From Candidatus Saccharimonadota bacterium (GTDB lineage Bacteria > Patescibacteriota > Saccharimonadia > QS-5-54-17): a stretch of 12,655 bases of DNA. Positions within the stretch are counted from its first letter, which is position 1, and each line of letters starts with the position of its first letter. The stretch lies in the NCBI GenBank assembly GCA_007131065.1, contig SLRF01000011.1, positions 1-12,655 on the forward strand, read 5' to 3'. The translations under genes were made by a program, and so were the position numbers. A model generated the notes under the pieces. That model saw nothing but the letters and a program-made list of their open reading frames with translations. It had not been told where the DNA came from and did no database searches. Below, piece after piece: positions 1 through 6,241 of the stretch.

Positions 1-1324
1 GTCCGTGCTTTAAAGCCTCCTCTAAAGTCTTTGTGGGTTTGATGAATTTGCTAGTGTCCTTCCCACGCGGAGCGAGAGCTTGTTTAAATTTAAGCTTCTT
101 GGCTTCTTTAATTCGTTTCTCGCTATCGCTTACTGAACGAATCTCTCCACTCAGTCCTACCTCTCCGAAAACCACACTACCCTCGACAACAGGCTTCTTC
201 TTCGCAGCGCTTGCTATAGCCATAGCTACGGCTAAGTCTGCAGCCGGCTCACTAAGACGCATACCACCAACTATATTGACGTAGACATCTTTATCGGCTA
301 AATCTATACCGGCTCTTCGAGATAATACGGCAATAAGTAGATTCAATCGATTCAGATCAAAACCTACAGCAGTACGTTTCGGATAACCAAACGGACTCCG
401 ACTCACTAGAGCCTGCACCTCCACCAGAAGCGCTCTAGTGCCCTCTATGGTCGCAAACACCACTGAGCCATCCCCTGGCTGTCGCTCATCTAAGAACCGC
501 TCAGAAGGGTTCTTGACCGGCGACATCCCTCTCTCTTGCATTTCGAATATACCCACCTCATGCGTAGACCCATAACGATTCTTTACGCCTCGTAATAATT
601 TAAAGCTACCAAATCGCTCGCCCTCGAGATAAAGCACTACATCCACTAGGTGCTCTAGAATCTTAGGGCCGGCTATACTTCCTTCTTTAGTGACATGCCC
701 TACTATTAAAATCGCAGTATCTTTAACCTTGGCTACGTCTTGCAGTTTATGCGTTGATCCAGAAATCTGACTAACGGTGCCGGAATTAGAGCGCAGCTCT
801 TCTGTCTGCATAGTCTGAATTGAGTCGACCACCACGAACGCGTAATCGTGCTTCTGTATGGTCGCCACTACGGCATCGATATCAGTACTAGACACCAGCT
901 CCAGATCTGACATATCTACATCGAGACGGCGGGCTCTCAACTTAATCTGATGTACCGACTCTTCACCACTTACATATAGAACCTTGCCGGAAGCCGCTAG
1001 ATTGGCGCTCATTTCCAATAATAAAGTCGATTTACCTACTCCAGGTTCACCGGCCAACAGAGTCAGACTTCCCGAAACTATGCCACCACCGAATACCTGG
1101 TTCAACTCCTCCACCTTAGTATCCAATCTAGGTTCGTCCTGGCTACTTGATATATCCTGCAGAGAAGTTGTCTTAAGAGCATTAGAAGTAGCACCTCCCT
1201 TGCTTTTACTACCTTCTTGTAGCTGTTCAACTAAGGAGTTCCAGCTTCCGCAATCATTACACTTACCGCTCCAGCGCAAAGCGGTAGTTCCACATTCTCC
1301 ACATACAAATACTGTCTTAGCCAT
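1..1324 (-). CDS. radA: DNA repair protein RadA (Sms), 3' end cut by window edge
   Basis: RadA is a RecA-like ATPase that drives branch migration of recombination intermediates in repair and natural transformation. My reverse translation shows an N-terminal four-cysteine zinc finger (C8, C11, C22, C25), Walker A GEPGVGKST at 92-100, Walker B VVVDS at 164-168, and the RadA signature KNRYGS at 248-253 (the usual form is KNRFGS, so F is replaced by Y). The C-terminal Lon-protease-like domain starts near 290 and continues to residue 441 at the edge. RadA proteins are usually about 450-460 residues, so only a short tail is missing. An alternative in-frame ATG lies 6 nt upstream (1328-1330). I prefer 1324 because MAK-x-x-x-F-x-C is the usual RadA start and because the -10 box lies only 2 nt from the upstream ATG. 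It follows the HExxH gene but has its own promoter overlapping the end of that gene. Confidence 0.96.
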   Translation of the reverse strand, partial: MAKTVFVCGECGTTALRWSGKCNDCGSWNSLVEQLQEGSKSKGGATSNALKTTSLQDISSSQDEPRLDTKVEELNQVFGGGIVSGSLTLLAGEPGVGKSTLLLEMSANLAASGKVLYVSGEESVHQIKLRARRLDVDMSDLELVSSTDIDAVVATIQKHDYAFVVVDSIQTMQTEELRSNSGTVSQISGSTHKLQDVAKVKDTAILIVGHVTKEGSIAGPKILEHLVDVVLYLEGERFGSFKLLRGVKNRYGSTHEVGIFEMQERGMSPVKNPSERFLDERQPGDGSVVFATIEGTRALLVEVQALVSRSPFGYPKRTAVGFDLNRLNLLIAVLSRRAGIDLADKDVYVNIVGGMRLSEPAADLAVAMAIASAAKKKPVVEGSVVFGEVGLSGEIRSVSDSEKRIKEAKKLKFKQALAPRGKDTSKFIKPTKTLEEALKHG

Positions 1325-1332
1325 CGACATGC

Positions 1333-1341
1333 ATTATAACA
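1333..1341 (-). promoter_or_regulatory. Extended -10 promoter of radA
   Basis: On the minus strand the sequence reads TGTTATAAT, a perfect TATAAT with a TGn extension. It ends 8 nt before the preferred radA ATG, so a transcript starting 6-7 nt after the -10 would have almost no leader. No good -35 is visible, which is common for extended -10 promoters. The box lies between the stop of the preceding gene and radA, so radA can be transcribed independently. Confidence 0.6.
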
Positions 1342-1347
1342 GCTAAA

Positions 1348-2292
1348 CTACATCGACTGGAACGAACTGTCCAAACTGTTTACTAGATCCGTATGGTATA
1401 ACACTATGTCGTTTAGATCATCCACTAAGCGGTTGTGGGTGTTTATAGCGCTCCTGTGCCGGTCTAAGAGGCTGTTATAGCGAGCTACCGCCTGATTCTG
1501 CTCAGGAACAAGTTCGTTATACCCTTCGATATCACCCTCATCTTCACGACGCTCAAGCTCTTGATTGAGATTAGTAATTAGATCAGATGTCGCAACCAGC
1601 TCTTGCTCCATGACCGATATATCGCTGCGCAAAGAGCTTAACTCTCCTCTCAATTCTTCAATCCGCTCCTGGATCTCGATAAATACAGCCTCGTACGATT
1701 CATACATCCGAGCCACTGATTCACGATCAGTAAAGTATCTATCATAATACTCTTCTAGTTGCGGTGGCATATCCACCACTTGTGTGGGCAGTATAGAGTG
1801 CAATTCATTTTGCCTTACAGAGACACCTCCGCGCTCTTCATATCTATCGATTAGATCGCGCAGTGTTTCATTCTCAATGGTAGCGTAAAAGTCTTCTAGC
1901 TCATCCACTATCTCGGCTCGTTCGCTCTCGCTCAACCTATCATAAGCCTTATGCAACATCTCATGAGCAGCCGTCACTTCCATCACTCCATCTAAAGCTT
2001 CTTGATCAACCGATAGTATGTATATTCGTCCCGATGCATAACACCCCAGGACGAAACTTTTCTCTATTATCGGACAGTTCTCATTAAACTCCTCTTTGTC
2101 GTTAATCCGCGGATCTGCAAGATAGAAAAGTCTCTCCCCGTGCTCACTCATATACGAATCACTAGCCAAACTAGATATCTCTTCACTCGGCTCATAGTTT
2201 CGCAGGAACCACCAGTCGGATATAGCCTGGTGTTGCCAAGCGAGCAGAAAAAACAGACCTACCACAAATATTGAAAATAAACGAAATTTCAT
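1348..2292 (-). CDS. Membrane-anchored HExxH putative zinc metalloprotease with coiled-coil C-terminus
   Basis: A 314-residue protein with no assigned name that I can support. Residues 5-20 form one hydrophobic N-terminal segment after a basic MKFR, so the rest is predicted to be extracytoplasmic. Two cysteines (C73, C84) could form a disulfide. TAAHEMLHKAYDRL contains the HExxH zinc motif at 110-114. A second conserved-looking block follows, NELHSILPTQ at 162-171, with E163 as a candidate third zinc ligand of gluzincin type, then an ELEEYYDRYF-like segment (about 178-187). From about 200 to 260 the sequence is a heptad-rich, charged coiled coil, and the tail to 314 is helical and polar. From memory, similar HEMLH...NELHSILGTE proteins occur in actinobacteria and Saccharibacteria as hypotheticals; this was not searched. 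It lies between clpC and radA with its own promoter. Protease activity is inferred only from the motif. Confidence 0.85.
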   Translation of the reverse strand: MKFRLFSIFVVGLFFLLAWQHQAISDWWFLRNYEPSEEISSLASDSYMSEHGERLFYLADPRINDKEEFNENCPIIEKSFVLGCYASGRIYILSVDQEALDGVMEVTAAHEMLHKAYDRLSESERAEIVDELEDFYATIENETLRDLIDRYEERGGVSVRQNELHSILPTQVVDMPPQLEEYYDRYFTDRESVARMYESYEAVFIEIQERIEELRGELSSLRSDISVMEQELVATSDLITNLNQELERREDEGDIEGYNELVPEQNQAVARYNSLLDRHRSAINTHNRLVDDLNDIVLYHTDLVNSLDSSFQSM

Positions 2293-2298
2293 AACCTA

Positions 2299-2307
2299 AC
2301 TATAGCA
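2299..2307 (-). promoter_or_regulatory. Extended -10 promoter for the HExxH gene, leaderless geometry
   Basis: Minus-strand TGCTATAGT, an extended -10 with 5 of 6 matches to TATAAT. Exactly 6 nt separate its end from the ATG at 2292, so the predicted transcription start falls at or next to the A of ATG. No Shine-Dalgarno sequence is visible. The 28-nt gap to clpC holds little besides this box and half of a hairpin. Confidence 0.65.
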
Positions 2308-2310
2308 AAT

Positions 2311-2337
2311 CGATTGCTTTTTATTTTTGAGCAATCG
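2311..2337 (-). repeat. Perfect 8-bp hairpin over the clpC stop codon
   Basis: CGATTGCT (2311-2318) and AGCAATCG (2330-2337) are perfect reverse complements around an 11-nt A/T-only-but-one loop. The hairpin spans the last codons and the TAA of clpC. It is not followed by a good U-tract on the minus strand (ATTTGC), so it is at best a weak terminator or a 3'-end stabiliser. It also overlaps the -35 zone of the next gene. Confidence 0.55.
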
Positions 2338-4819
2338 CACTTTCACTCATAGCTTCAAACGAAAGCTGATTATCGCTGACACTAACACGCACTACATCAC
2401 CGCTACTAAATGTGCCGTCGAGCAATTTAGTAGCTATTACATCTTCTACCAACTCCTCTATGGCACGACGCAATGGTCGCACGCCCATAGCCGGATCGTA
2501 CCCGGAATTCACCAGATGTTTACGCGCAGAGGCTGTAAATACTATACCTAGGCCGTTATCAGACAACCGCTCCTCAAGCTCCTTAATCCGCAATGTAAGT
2601 ATACGGCGAACCTGCTGCCGGGTGAGTGCACGGAATACGGTTATTTTATCGATCCTATTTAGCAGCTCCGGACGCATCTCTTTACGTAAATCTTCCCGAA
2701 CCTTTTCCGACACCTGCTCATGATAGCTATCGAGATCTTCACTCTTGTTGGTATTGGGCTTAAAGCCTAGTACCGCTTCCTTATGCAGCCATTCCGCTCC
2801 GATATTCGAAGTCATAATGATTACAGTGTTAGTAAAATCTACCCGTCTTCCATGTGCATCCGAGACATATCCGTCTTCCAGTATCTGAAGCAACATATTA
2901 AATACATCCGGATGAGCCTTCTCGATCTCATCAAATAGAATCAACGAATAAGGATTGCGTCGCACCTTCTCTGTTAGTTGACCCCCCTCTTCGTAGCCTA
3001 CATATCCTGCCGGTGCACCGAGCAGTCTGGACATATTGTGTCGCTCCATAAATTCACTCATGTCTATCTTAATAAGCGAATCTTCCGAATGGAACAGTTC
3101 ACGAGCAAGCACTCTGGCTAACTCCGTCTTACCTACTCCGCTTGGGCCCAGGAAGAGGAAAGACCCAATCGGTCGTCTGCTATCGGCCACGCCGGAACGG
3201 TTGCGCCGTATCGCCCTAGCTACAGAACTTACAGCCTCTTCCTGACCGATAACCGACTGTTGCAAGGTTTTCTCTAGGTTTACCAGTTGCTTAGCTTCAG
3301 ATTTGACCAGCCGTTTGAGTGGGACTCCCGTAATAATAGCTACTACTTCGGCTAGGTCCTCCTCGGTTACTTTCAGTACTTCGCCATTCTGAGCCTCAAC
3401 CATCTCTTGTCTCTCTAGCTTCTGTTGCAATATGCTTATCTCAGTCTTTAATCTTGCCGCCTGTTCGTAATCTTCATCTGCCGCAGCATCATCCACAGCT
3501 CCGTGCAGTTCGCGAATCTGCGCACGAATTTCACGCGATTGGGTACCGGTCTCAGTGCCACGCAATACCCGTACTTGAGCAGCTGTCTCATCAACTAAAT
3601 CTATAGCCTTATCCGGCATGAAGCGATCAGGCAGGTAGCGCTTCGAAAGCTTTACCGCCTCGGCCAGTATTTCATCGGACAACTCTACGCGGTGATACTT
3701 CTCATAGTGTTTACGTAAGCCTCGCAAAACCTGCAAAGTCTCATCTACAGTGGCCTCCGGAACTATAATAGTCTGGAAGCGACGCTCCAGAGCCGCATCT
3801 TTTTCGATATGCTTACGGTACTCATCAGTAGTAGTAGCACCCACTACTTGTATGAGTCCCCGAGCCAGAGCCGGTTTTAGAATGTTTCCAGCATCGATAG
3901 CGCCTTCGGCCGCTCCGGCGCCGACTATTAGGTGCAACTCGTCCACAAACAGAATAATATCGTCTACGCTCTGCAATTCGTCCAGTATGCGTTTTAGTCG
4001 TTCTTCAAACTCACCACGGTATTTAGTCCCAGCTATAACACTAGAAAGGTCCAGGGCGACTATACGTTTATCCAACAAATCTTCAGGTACGTCTTCTGTG
4101 ACTATCTTCTGCGCTAATCCTTCGACGATAGCTGTCTTGCCGACTCCAGGATCTCCTATCAATACCGGATTGTTCTTAGTGCGTCGATTCAGTATAGTAA
4201 CCATCCGTTGTATCTGCCCTTCTCTACCTATAACCGGATCGAGCGACCGTTCTTGCGCTTGTGCGGTTAGATCCACGCCGAAATAGTCCAAAGTAGGGGT
4301 ACGGCTCTTTTTGCGCGCCCGTCTCTCTTTGGTGTGCTCTTCATAATGATATTGCTGATTACGCAGATATTCCTGTAGCTCACTTCTTACTTCGCCCAAA
4401 TCTACATCCATATCACGTAACAAAATAGTTGCTCTAGTGTTTTTCTGGCTCAATGTGGCAAATATTATATGCTCTGTACCGCACGCATTCTGCCCAAAAT
4501 CTCTAGCTATCTTCCACGACAGCGTCAAAGTTAGTTTTGCAGTTTCGTTCAAGCCTCGTGAGGTTAGGGTCTGTGCATTAGGACTTTGCAGCGCTTTCGG
4601 TGTCAAGCTAAGCGCCAGCCGCGCTTTGTCAAAAGTCACGCCGGCATTCTTCAAGACCTTAGCTCCGATAGAGCCGTCCTGCCGTAATACACCGAGTAAA
4701 ATATGCTCGGTTCCTATATAGCTTGAGCCAAGTGCACGGGCAATTTCGTTAGCCTGCTGCAAACTGGCTTGCGCATTCTCGGTCAGGTTGGAATCAAAGA
4801 AATGGTCGTCCACATTCAT
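2321..4819 (-). CDS. clpC: ATP-dependent Clp protease ATP-binding subunit ClpC
   Basis: An 832-residue Hsp100 AAA+ unfoldase that feeds substrates to ClpP in the cytoplasm. The Clp-N double repeat covers about 8-150. NBD1 has Walker A GDPGVGKT at 222-229, Walker B ILFVDE at 289-294, pore loop KYRGEFE at 266-272 and arginine-finger region LERRF at 344-348. The middle domain is a short UVR-type coiled coil at about 449-470, the ClpC rather than the long ClpB form. NBD2 has Walker A GPSGVGKT at 558-565, Walker B LILFDE at 626-631 and pore loop GYVGY at 605-609. VLGF at 683-686 is the LGF-type ClpP-docking loop, so this should be protease-linked. Start choice: AGGAG directly abuts the ATG (0-nt spacing) but lies 6 nt from an in-frame GTG at codon 3 (4811-4813), so the true protein may be 830 residues. 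A CIRCE operator lies upstream. Confidence 0.97.
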   Translation of the reverse strand: MNVDDHFFDSNLTENAQASLQQANEIARALGSSYIGTEHILLGVLRQDGSIGAKVLKNAGVTFDKARLALSLTPKALQSPNAQTLTSRGLNETAKLTLTLSWKIARDFGQNACGTEHIIFATLSQKNTRATILLRDMDVDLGEVRSELQEYLRNQQYHYEEHTKERRARKKSRTPTLDYFGVDLTAQAQERSLDPVIGREGQIQRMVTILNRRTKNNPVLIGDPGVGKTAIVEGLAQKIVTEDVPEDLLDKRIVALDLSSVIAGTKYRGEFEERLKRILDELQSVDDIILFVDELHLIVGAGAAEGAIDAGNILKPALARGLIQVVGATTTDEYRKHIEKDAALERRFQTIIVPEATVDETLQVLRGLRKHYEKYHRVELSDEILAEAVKLSKRYLPDRFMPDKAIDLVDETAAQVRVLRGTETGTQSREIRAQIRELHGAVDDAAADEDYEQAARLKTEISILQQKLERQEMVEAQNGEVLKVTEEDLAEVVAIITGVPLKRLVKSEAKQLVNLEKTLQQSVIGQEEAVSSVARAIRRNRSGVADSRRPIGSFLFLGPSGVGKTELARVLARELFHSEDSLIKIDMSEFMERHNMSRLLGAPAGYVGYEEGGQLTEKVRRNPYSLILFDEIEKAHPDVFNMLLQILEDGYVSDAHGRRVDFTNTVIIMTSNIGAEWLHKEAVLGFKPNTNKSEDLDSYHEQVSEKVREDLRKEMRPELLNRIDKITVFRALTRQQVRRILTLRIKELEERLSDNGLGIVFTASARKHLVNSGYDPAMGVRPLRRAIEELVEDVIATKLLDGTFSSGDVVRVSVSDNQLSFEAMSESAIAQK

Positions 4820-4824
4820 CTCCT
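4820..4824 (-). promoter_or_regulatory. clpC ribosome binding site (start-deciding)
   Basis: AGGAG on the minus strand touches the annotated ATG but sits 6 nt before the in-frame GTG at codon 3, a better distance. It therefore favours GTG (4811-4813) as the functional start if the mRNA is leadered. Confidence 0.5.
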
Positions 4825-4850
4825 ATTAGTATATCGTAACGGACGTATCT

Positions 4851-4868
4851 GTATAGTTTATACTATAC
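4851..4868. promoter_or_regulatory. Second inverted repeat at the clpC promoter
   Basis: GTATAGT (4851-4857) and ACTATAC (4862-4868) form a perfect 7-bp inverted repeat with a 4-nt centre, immediately next to the CIRCE palindrome. On the minus strand the left half contains the proposed -10 TATAGT, and the right half covers the predicted transcription start. It could be a second operator, or a small hairpin in the mRNA. No matching regulator is known to me. Confidence 0.5.
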
Positions 4869-4891
4869 GCTATCTGGCACTCTACTATCAA
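4862..4891 (-). promoter_or_regulatory. clpC promoter with -35 inside the CIRCE spacer
   Basis: On the minus strand TTGATA (4891-4886, 5 of 6 to TTGACA), an 18-bp spacer, and TATAGT (4867-4862, 5 of 6 to TATAAT). The predicted start near 4855 gives a leader of about 36 nt that contains the AGGAG site. The -35 lies in the central N9 of CIRCE, so a bound HrcA dimer would exclude RNA polymerase. A weaker alternative -10 (TATACT, 4828-4833) lies closer to the ATG. Confidence 0.7.
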
Positions 4892-4905
4892 GAGTGCCAG
4901 ATAGC
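4869..4905. promoter_or_regulatory. CIRCE operator (HrcA binding site) upstream of clpC
   Basis: The core CTGGCACTC (4874-4882), N9 (4883-4891), GAGTGCCAG (4892-4900) matches the CIRCE consensus TTAGCACTC-N9-GAGTGCTAA at 7 of 9 positions in each arm with the exact 9-nt spacer. The two mismatches in one arm are mirrored in the other, so symmetry is kept. The palindrome extends beyond the core to a perfect 15-bp stem, 4869-4883 with 4891-4905. CIRCE is the HrcA repressor target normally found before groESL and dnaK operons. Here it lies in the 99-bp gap between nusA and clpC. It could also fold as an RNA hairpin after nusA, but no U-tract follows on that strand. Confidence 0.9.
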
Positions 4906-4918
4906 TAATTATTGAGTT

Positions 4919-6142
4919 TTACTCTTCCTCTTTCTTAACTTCTTCATCTTTTTCTGCACTGTTAAGCGACTCTAATAGTGACGCCTCTAAGTCTGCCTTG
5001 CTGACATATTTCTTCTTTTCCTTCTTTCCTCCGTCGGACTTAGGAGCTTTCTCTACAACCTTTACCTCATCCCCGCTACTAGGTGTCTGCGTTCGGAGCT
5101 CACCGTCTTCGCTCTCGATATCGATCTGCCAGCCAGTAAGCTTAGAAGCTAGGCGTACGTTTTGTCCGGCACGCCCTATAGCGATAGAAAGTTGATCCTC
5201 TGCCACCTCTACAACTGCGCGCTGTTCGCTCTCGTCCAGCTCTACTTTCTTAATCTGAGTTGGAGCCAATGCATTAATAATGAACTCTTTCATATCTTCG
5301 GCATAGGATATGATATCGATCTTCTCTTCGCCGATCTCATTCATTACTGCCTGAACACGCGTTCCGTGTCCGCCCACAAAGGTACCGACTGGATCTACAT
5401 TGGGAACAGTAGATGCTACCGCAAGTTTAGTACGCACTCCGGCTTCACGGGCGATAGCCTTGATCTCTACTGCACCGTTCTCCATTTCCGGAACTTCTCT
5501 ATGGAATAGCAGTGACACAAAATCCGCAGTAGCTCGGGAGAGTATCAATTGTGGTCCACGCGGAGAACTTTCAACTTCTCTTAAATAAACCTTCAGTCGT
5601 TGTGTCGGTCGATAACGCTCATTAGGGATTTGCTCCGACATAGGTAGGATTCCTTGCGCCTTTCCGACATCGACATACACCACTCTGGGCTCTACCCTTT
5701 GGACAGTACCATTAAGTATAGTACCGACCTTGTCTTGATACTCAGAAAATACCACGTCGCGTTCTGCTTCACGAAGTTTCTGTAGTATCACTTGCTTAGC
5801 GGTCTGAGCAGCCACTCTTCCGAAGCCTTCATATTTTACTTCCTCCTCTACAGTGCCTTCGATTTCAGCATCCTTGTCTAGAATTTTTGCTTCTTCCAAA
5901 GACTTTTGTGTAGCTTCGTCTTCGACTTCCTCTACTACGTCATAGACTATAAATATTCGAAATTCGCCGGTCTTTACATTCAAAGACGCTCTTACGCTCT
6001 GCTCTCTTTCTCCGTAATCTTTACGATATGCCGCCGCTATGGCATGCTCCAATGCATCCTCTACGATTTCGTAGGGGAGGTTCTTCTCCTCGGCAATCTG
6101 ACGCATCGTCATGATAAATTGTTTGGTATCCATTTCTTCCAT
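4919..6142 (-). CDS. nusA: Transcription termination/antitermination factor NusA
   Basis: A 407-residue RNA polymerase-binding elongation factor controlling pausing, termination and antitermination. The N-terminal polymerase-binding domain covers about 1-130, the S1 RNA-binding domain about 137-200 (VGTILNGTVQRVEPR at 139-153), KH1 about 220-280 with the GGHG loop at 257-260 in the typical DPVGxxVG...RVQAVxNEIGxEKIDII context, and KH2 about 285-345 with AIGRAGQNVRLA at 321-332. From about 350 the tail is charged and Lys/Glu-rich; the acidic repeats of the E. coli form are absent, which is normal for short NusA. AAGGAG lies 7 nt before the ATG and supports this start. It has its own consensus promoter just after the M13 peptidase gene. 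The usual neighbours rimP and infB are not adjacent. Confidence 0.97.
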   Translation of the reverse strand: MEEMDTKQFIMTMRQIAEEKNLPYEIVEDALEHAIAAAYRKDYGEREQSVRASLNVKTGEFRIFIVYDVVEEVEDEATQKSLEEAKILDKDAEIEGTVEEEVKYEGFGRVAAQTAKQVILQKLREAERDVVFSEYQDKVGTILNGTVQRVEPRVVYVDVGKAQGILPMSEQIPNERYRPTQRLKVYLREVESSPRGPQLILSRATADFVSLLFHREVPEMENGAVEIKAIAREAGVRTKLAVASTVPNVDPVGTFVGGHGTRVQAVMNEIGEEKIDIISYAEDMKEFIINALAPTQIKKVELDESEQRAVVEVAEDQLSIAIGRAGQNVRLASKLTGWQIDIESEDGELRTQTPSSGDEVKVVEKAPKSDGGKKEKKKYVSKADLEASLLESLNSAEKDEEVKKEEE

Positions 6143-6149
6143 ATATATT

Positions 6150-6155
6150 CTCCTT
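6150..6155 (-). promoter_or_regulatory. nusA Shine-Dalgarno sequence
   Basis: AAGGAG on the minus strand, 7 nt upstream of the ATG at 6142. It is the strongest ribosome binding site in the window and selects this ATG over the in-frame ATG at codon 4. Confidence 0.85.
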
Positions 6156-6174
6156 CATGGCTAAAACTAAAGAA

Positions 6175-6193
6175 GTCGACCGCTCTGGCCGAC
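6175..6193 (-). promoter_or_regulatory. Hairpin plus U-rich stretch in the nusA leader
   Basis: On the minus strand GTCGGCC, loop AGAGC, GGTCGAC forms a 7-bp stem (one G-U pair), beginning about 5 nt after the predicted nusA transcription start. It is followed by TTCTTTAGTTTTAG, a U-rich run. The layout resembles an attenuator or a 5' stabilising stem. Autogenous control by NusA is a guess. Confidence 0.45.
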
Positions 6194-6204
6194 TAACTTA
6201 TCTT

Positions 6205-6233
6205 ATAATATTCCACTCCTGTTGCTATGTCAA
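6205..6233 (-). promoter_or_regulatory. nusA promoter, consensus housekeeping type
   Basis: On the minus strand TTGACA (6233-6228, 6 of 6), a 17-bp spacer, and TATTAT (6210-6205, 5 of 6). The predicted start near 6198 gives a leader of about 55 nt, the longest in the window. The -35 begins only a few bases after the stop of the upstream peptidase gene. Confidence 0.85.
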
Positions 6234-6241
6234 AGCGACTA

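Noticed and set aside
984..1346. 120-codon open frame on the plus strand
   Set aside because: Antisense to the radA zinc finger and Walker A region, where the minus-strand protein shows clear family motifs.
3750..4286. 178-codon open frame on the plus strand
   Set aside because: It lies wholly antisense to the clpC NBD1 region, is Ser/Arg/Thr-rich with no recognisable domain, and has no promoter or ribosome site.
4869..4905. Reading the 15-bp palindrome as the intrinsic terminator of nusA
   Set aside because: No U-tract follows on the minus strand (GTATAGTATAAAC), and the match to CIRCE with the exact 9-nt spacer explains it better. A secondary effect on nusA 3' ends is not excluded.
5162..5509. 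115-codon open frame on the plus strand
   Set aside because: Antisense to the nusA KH domains; no family features.
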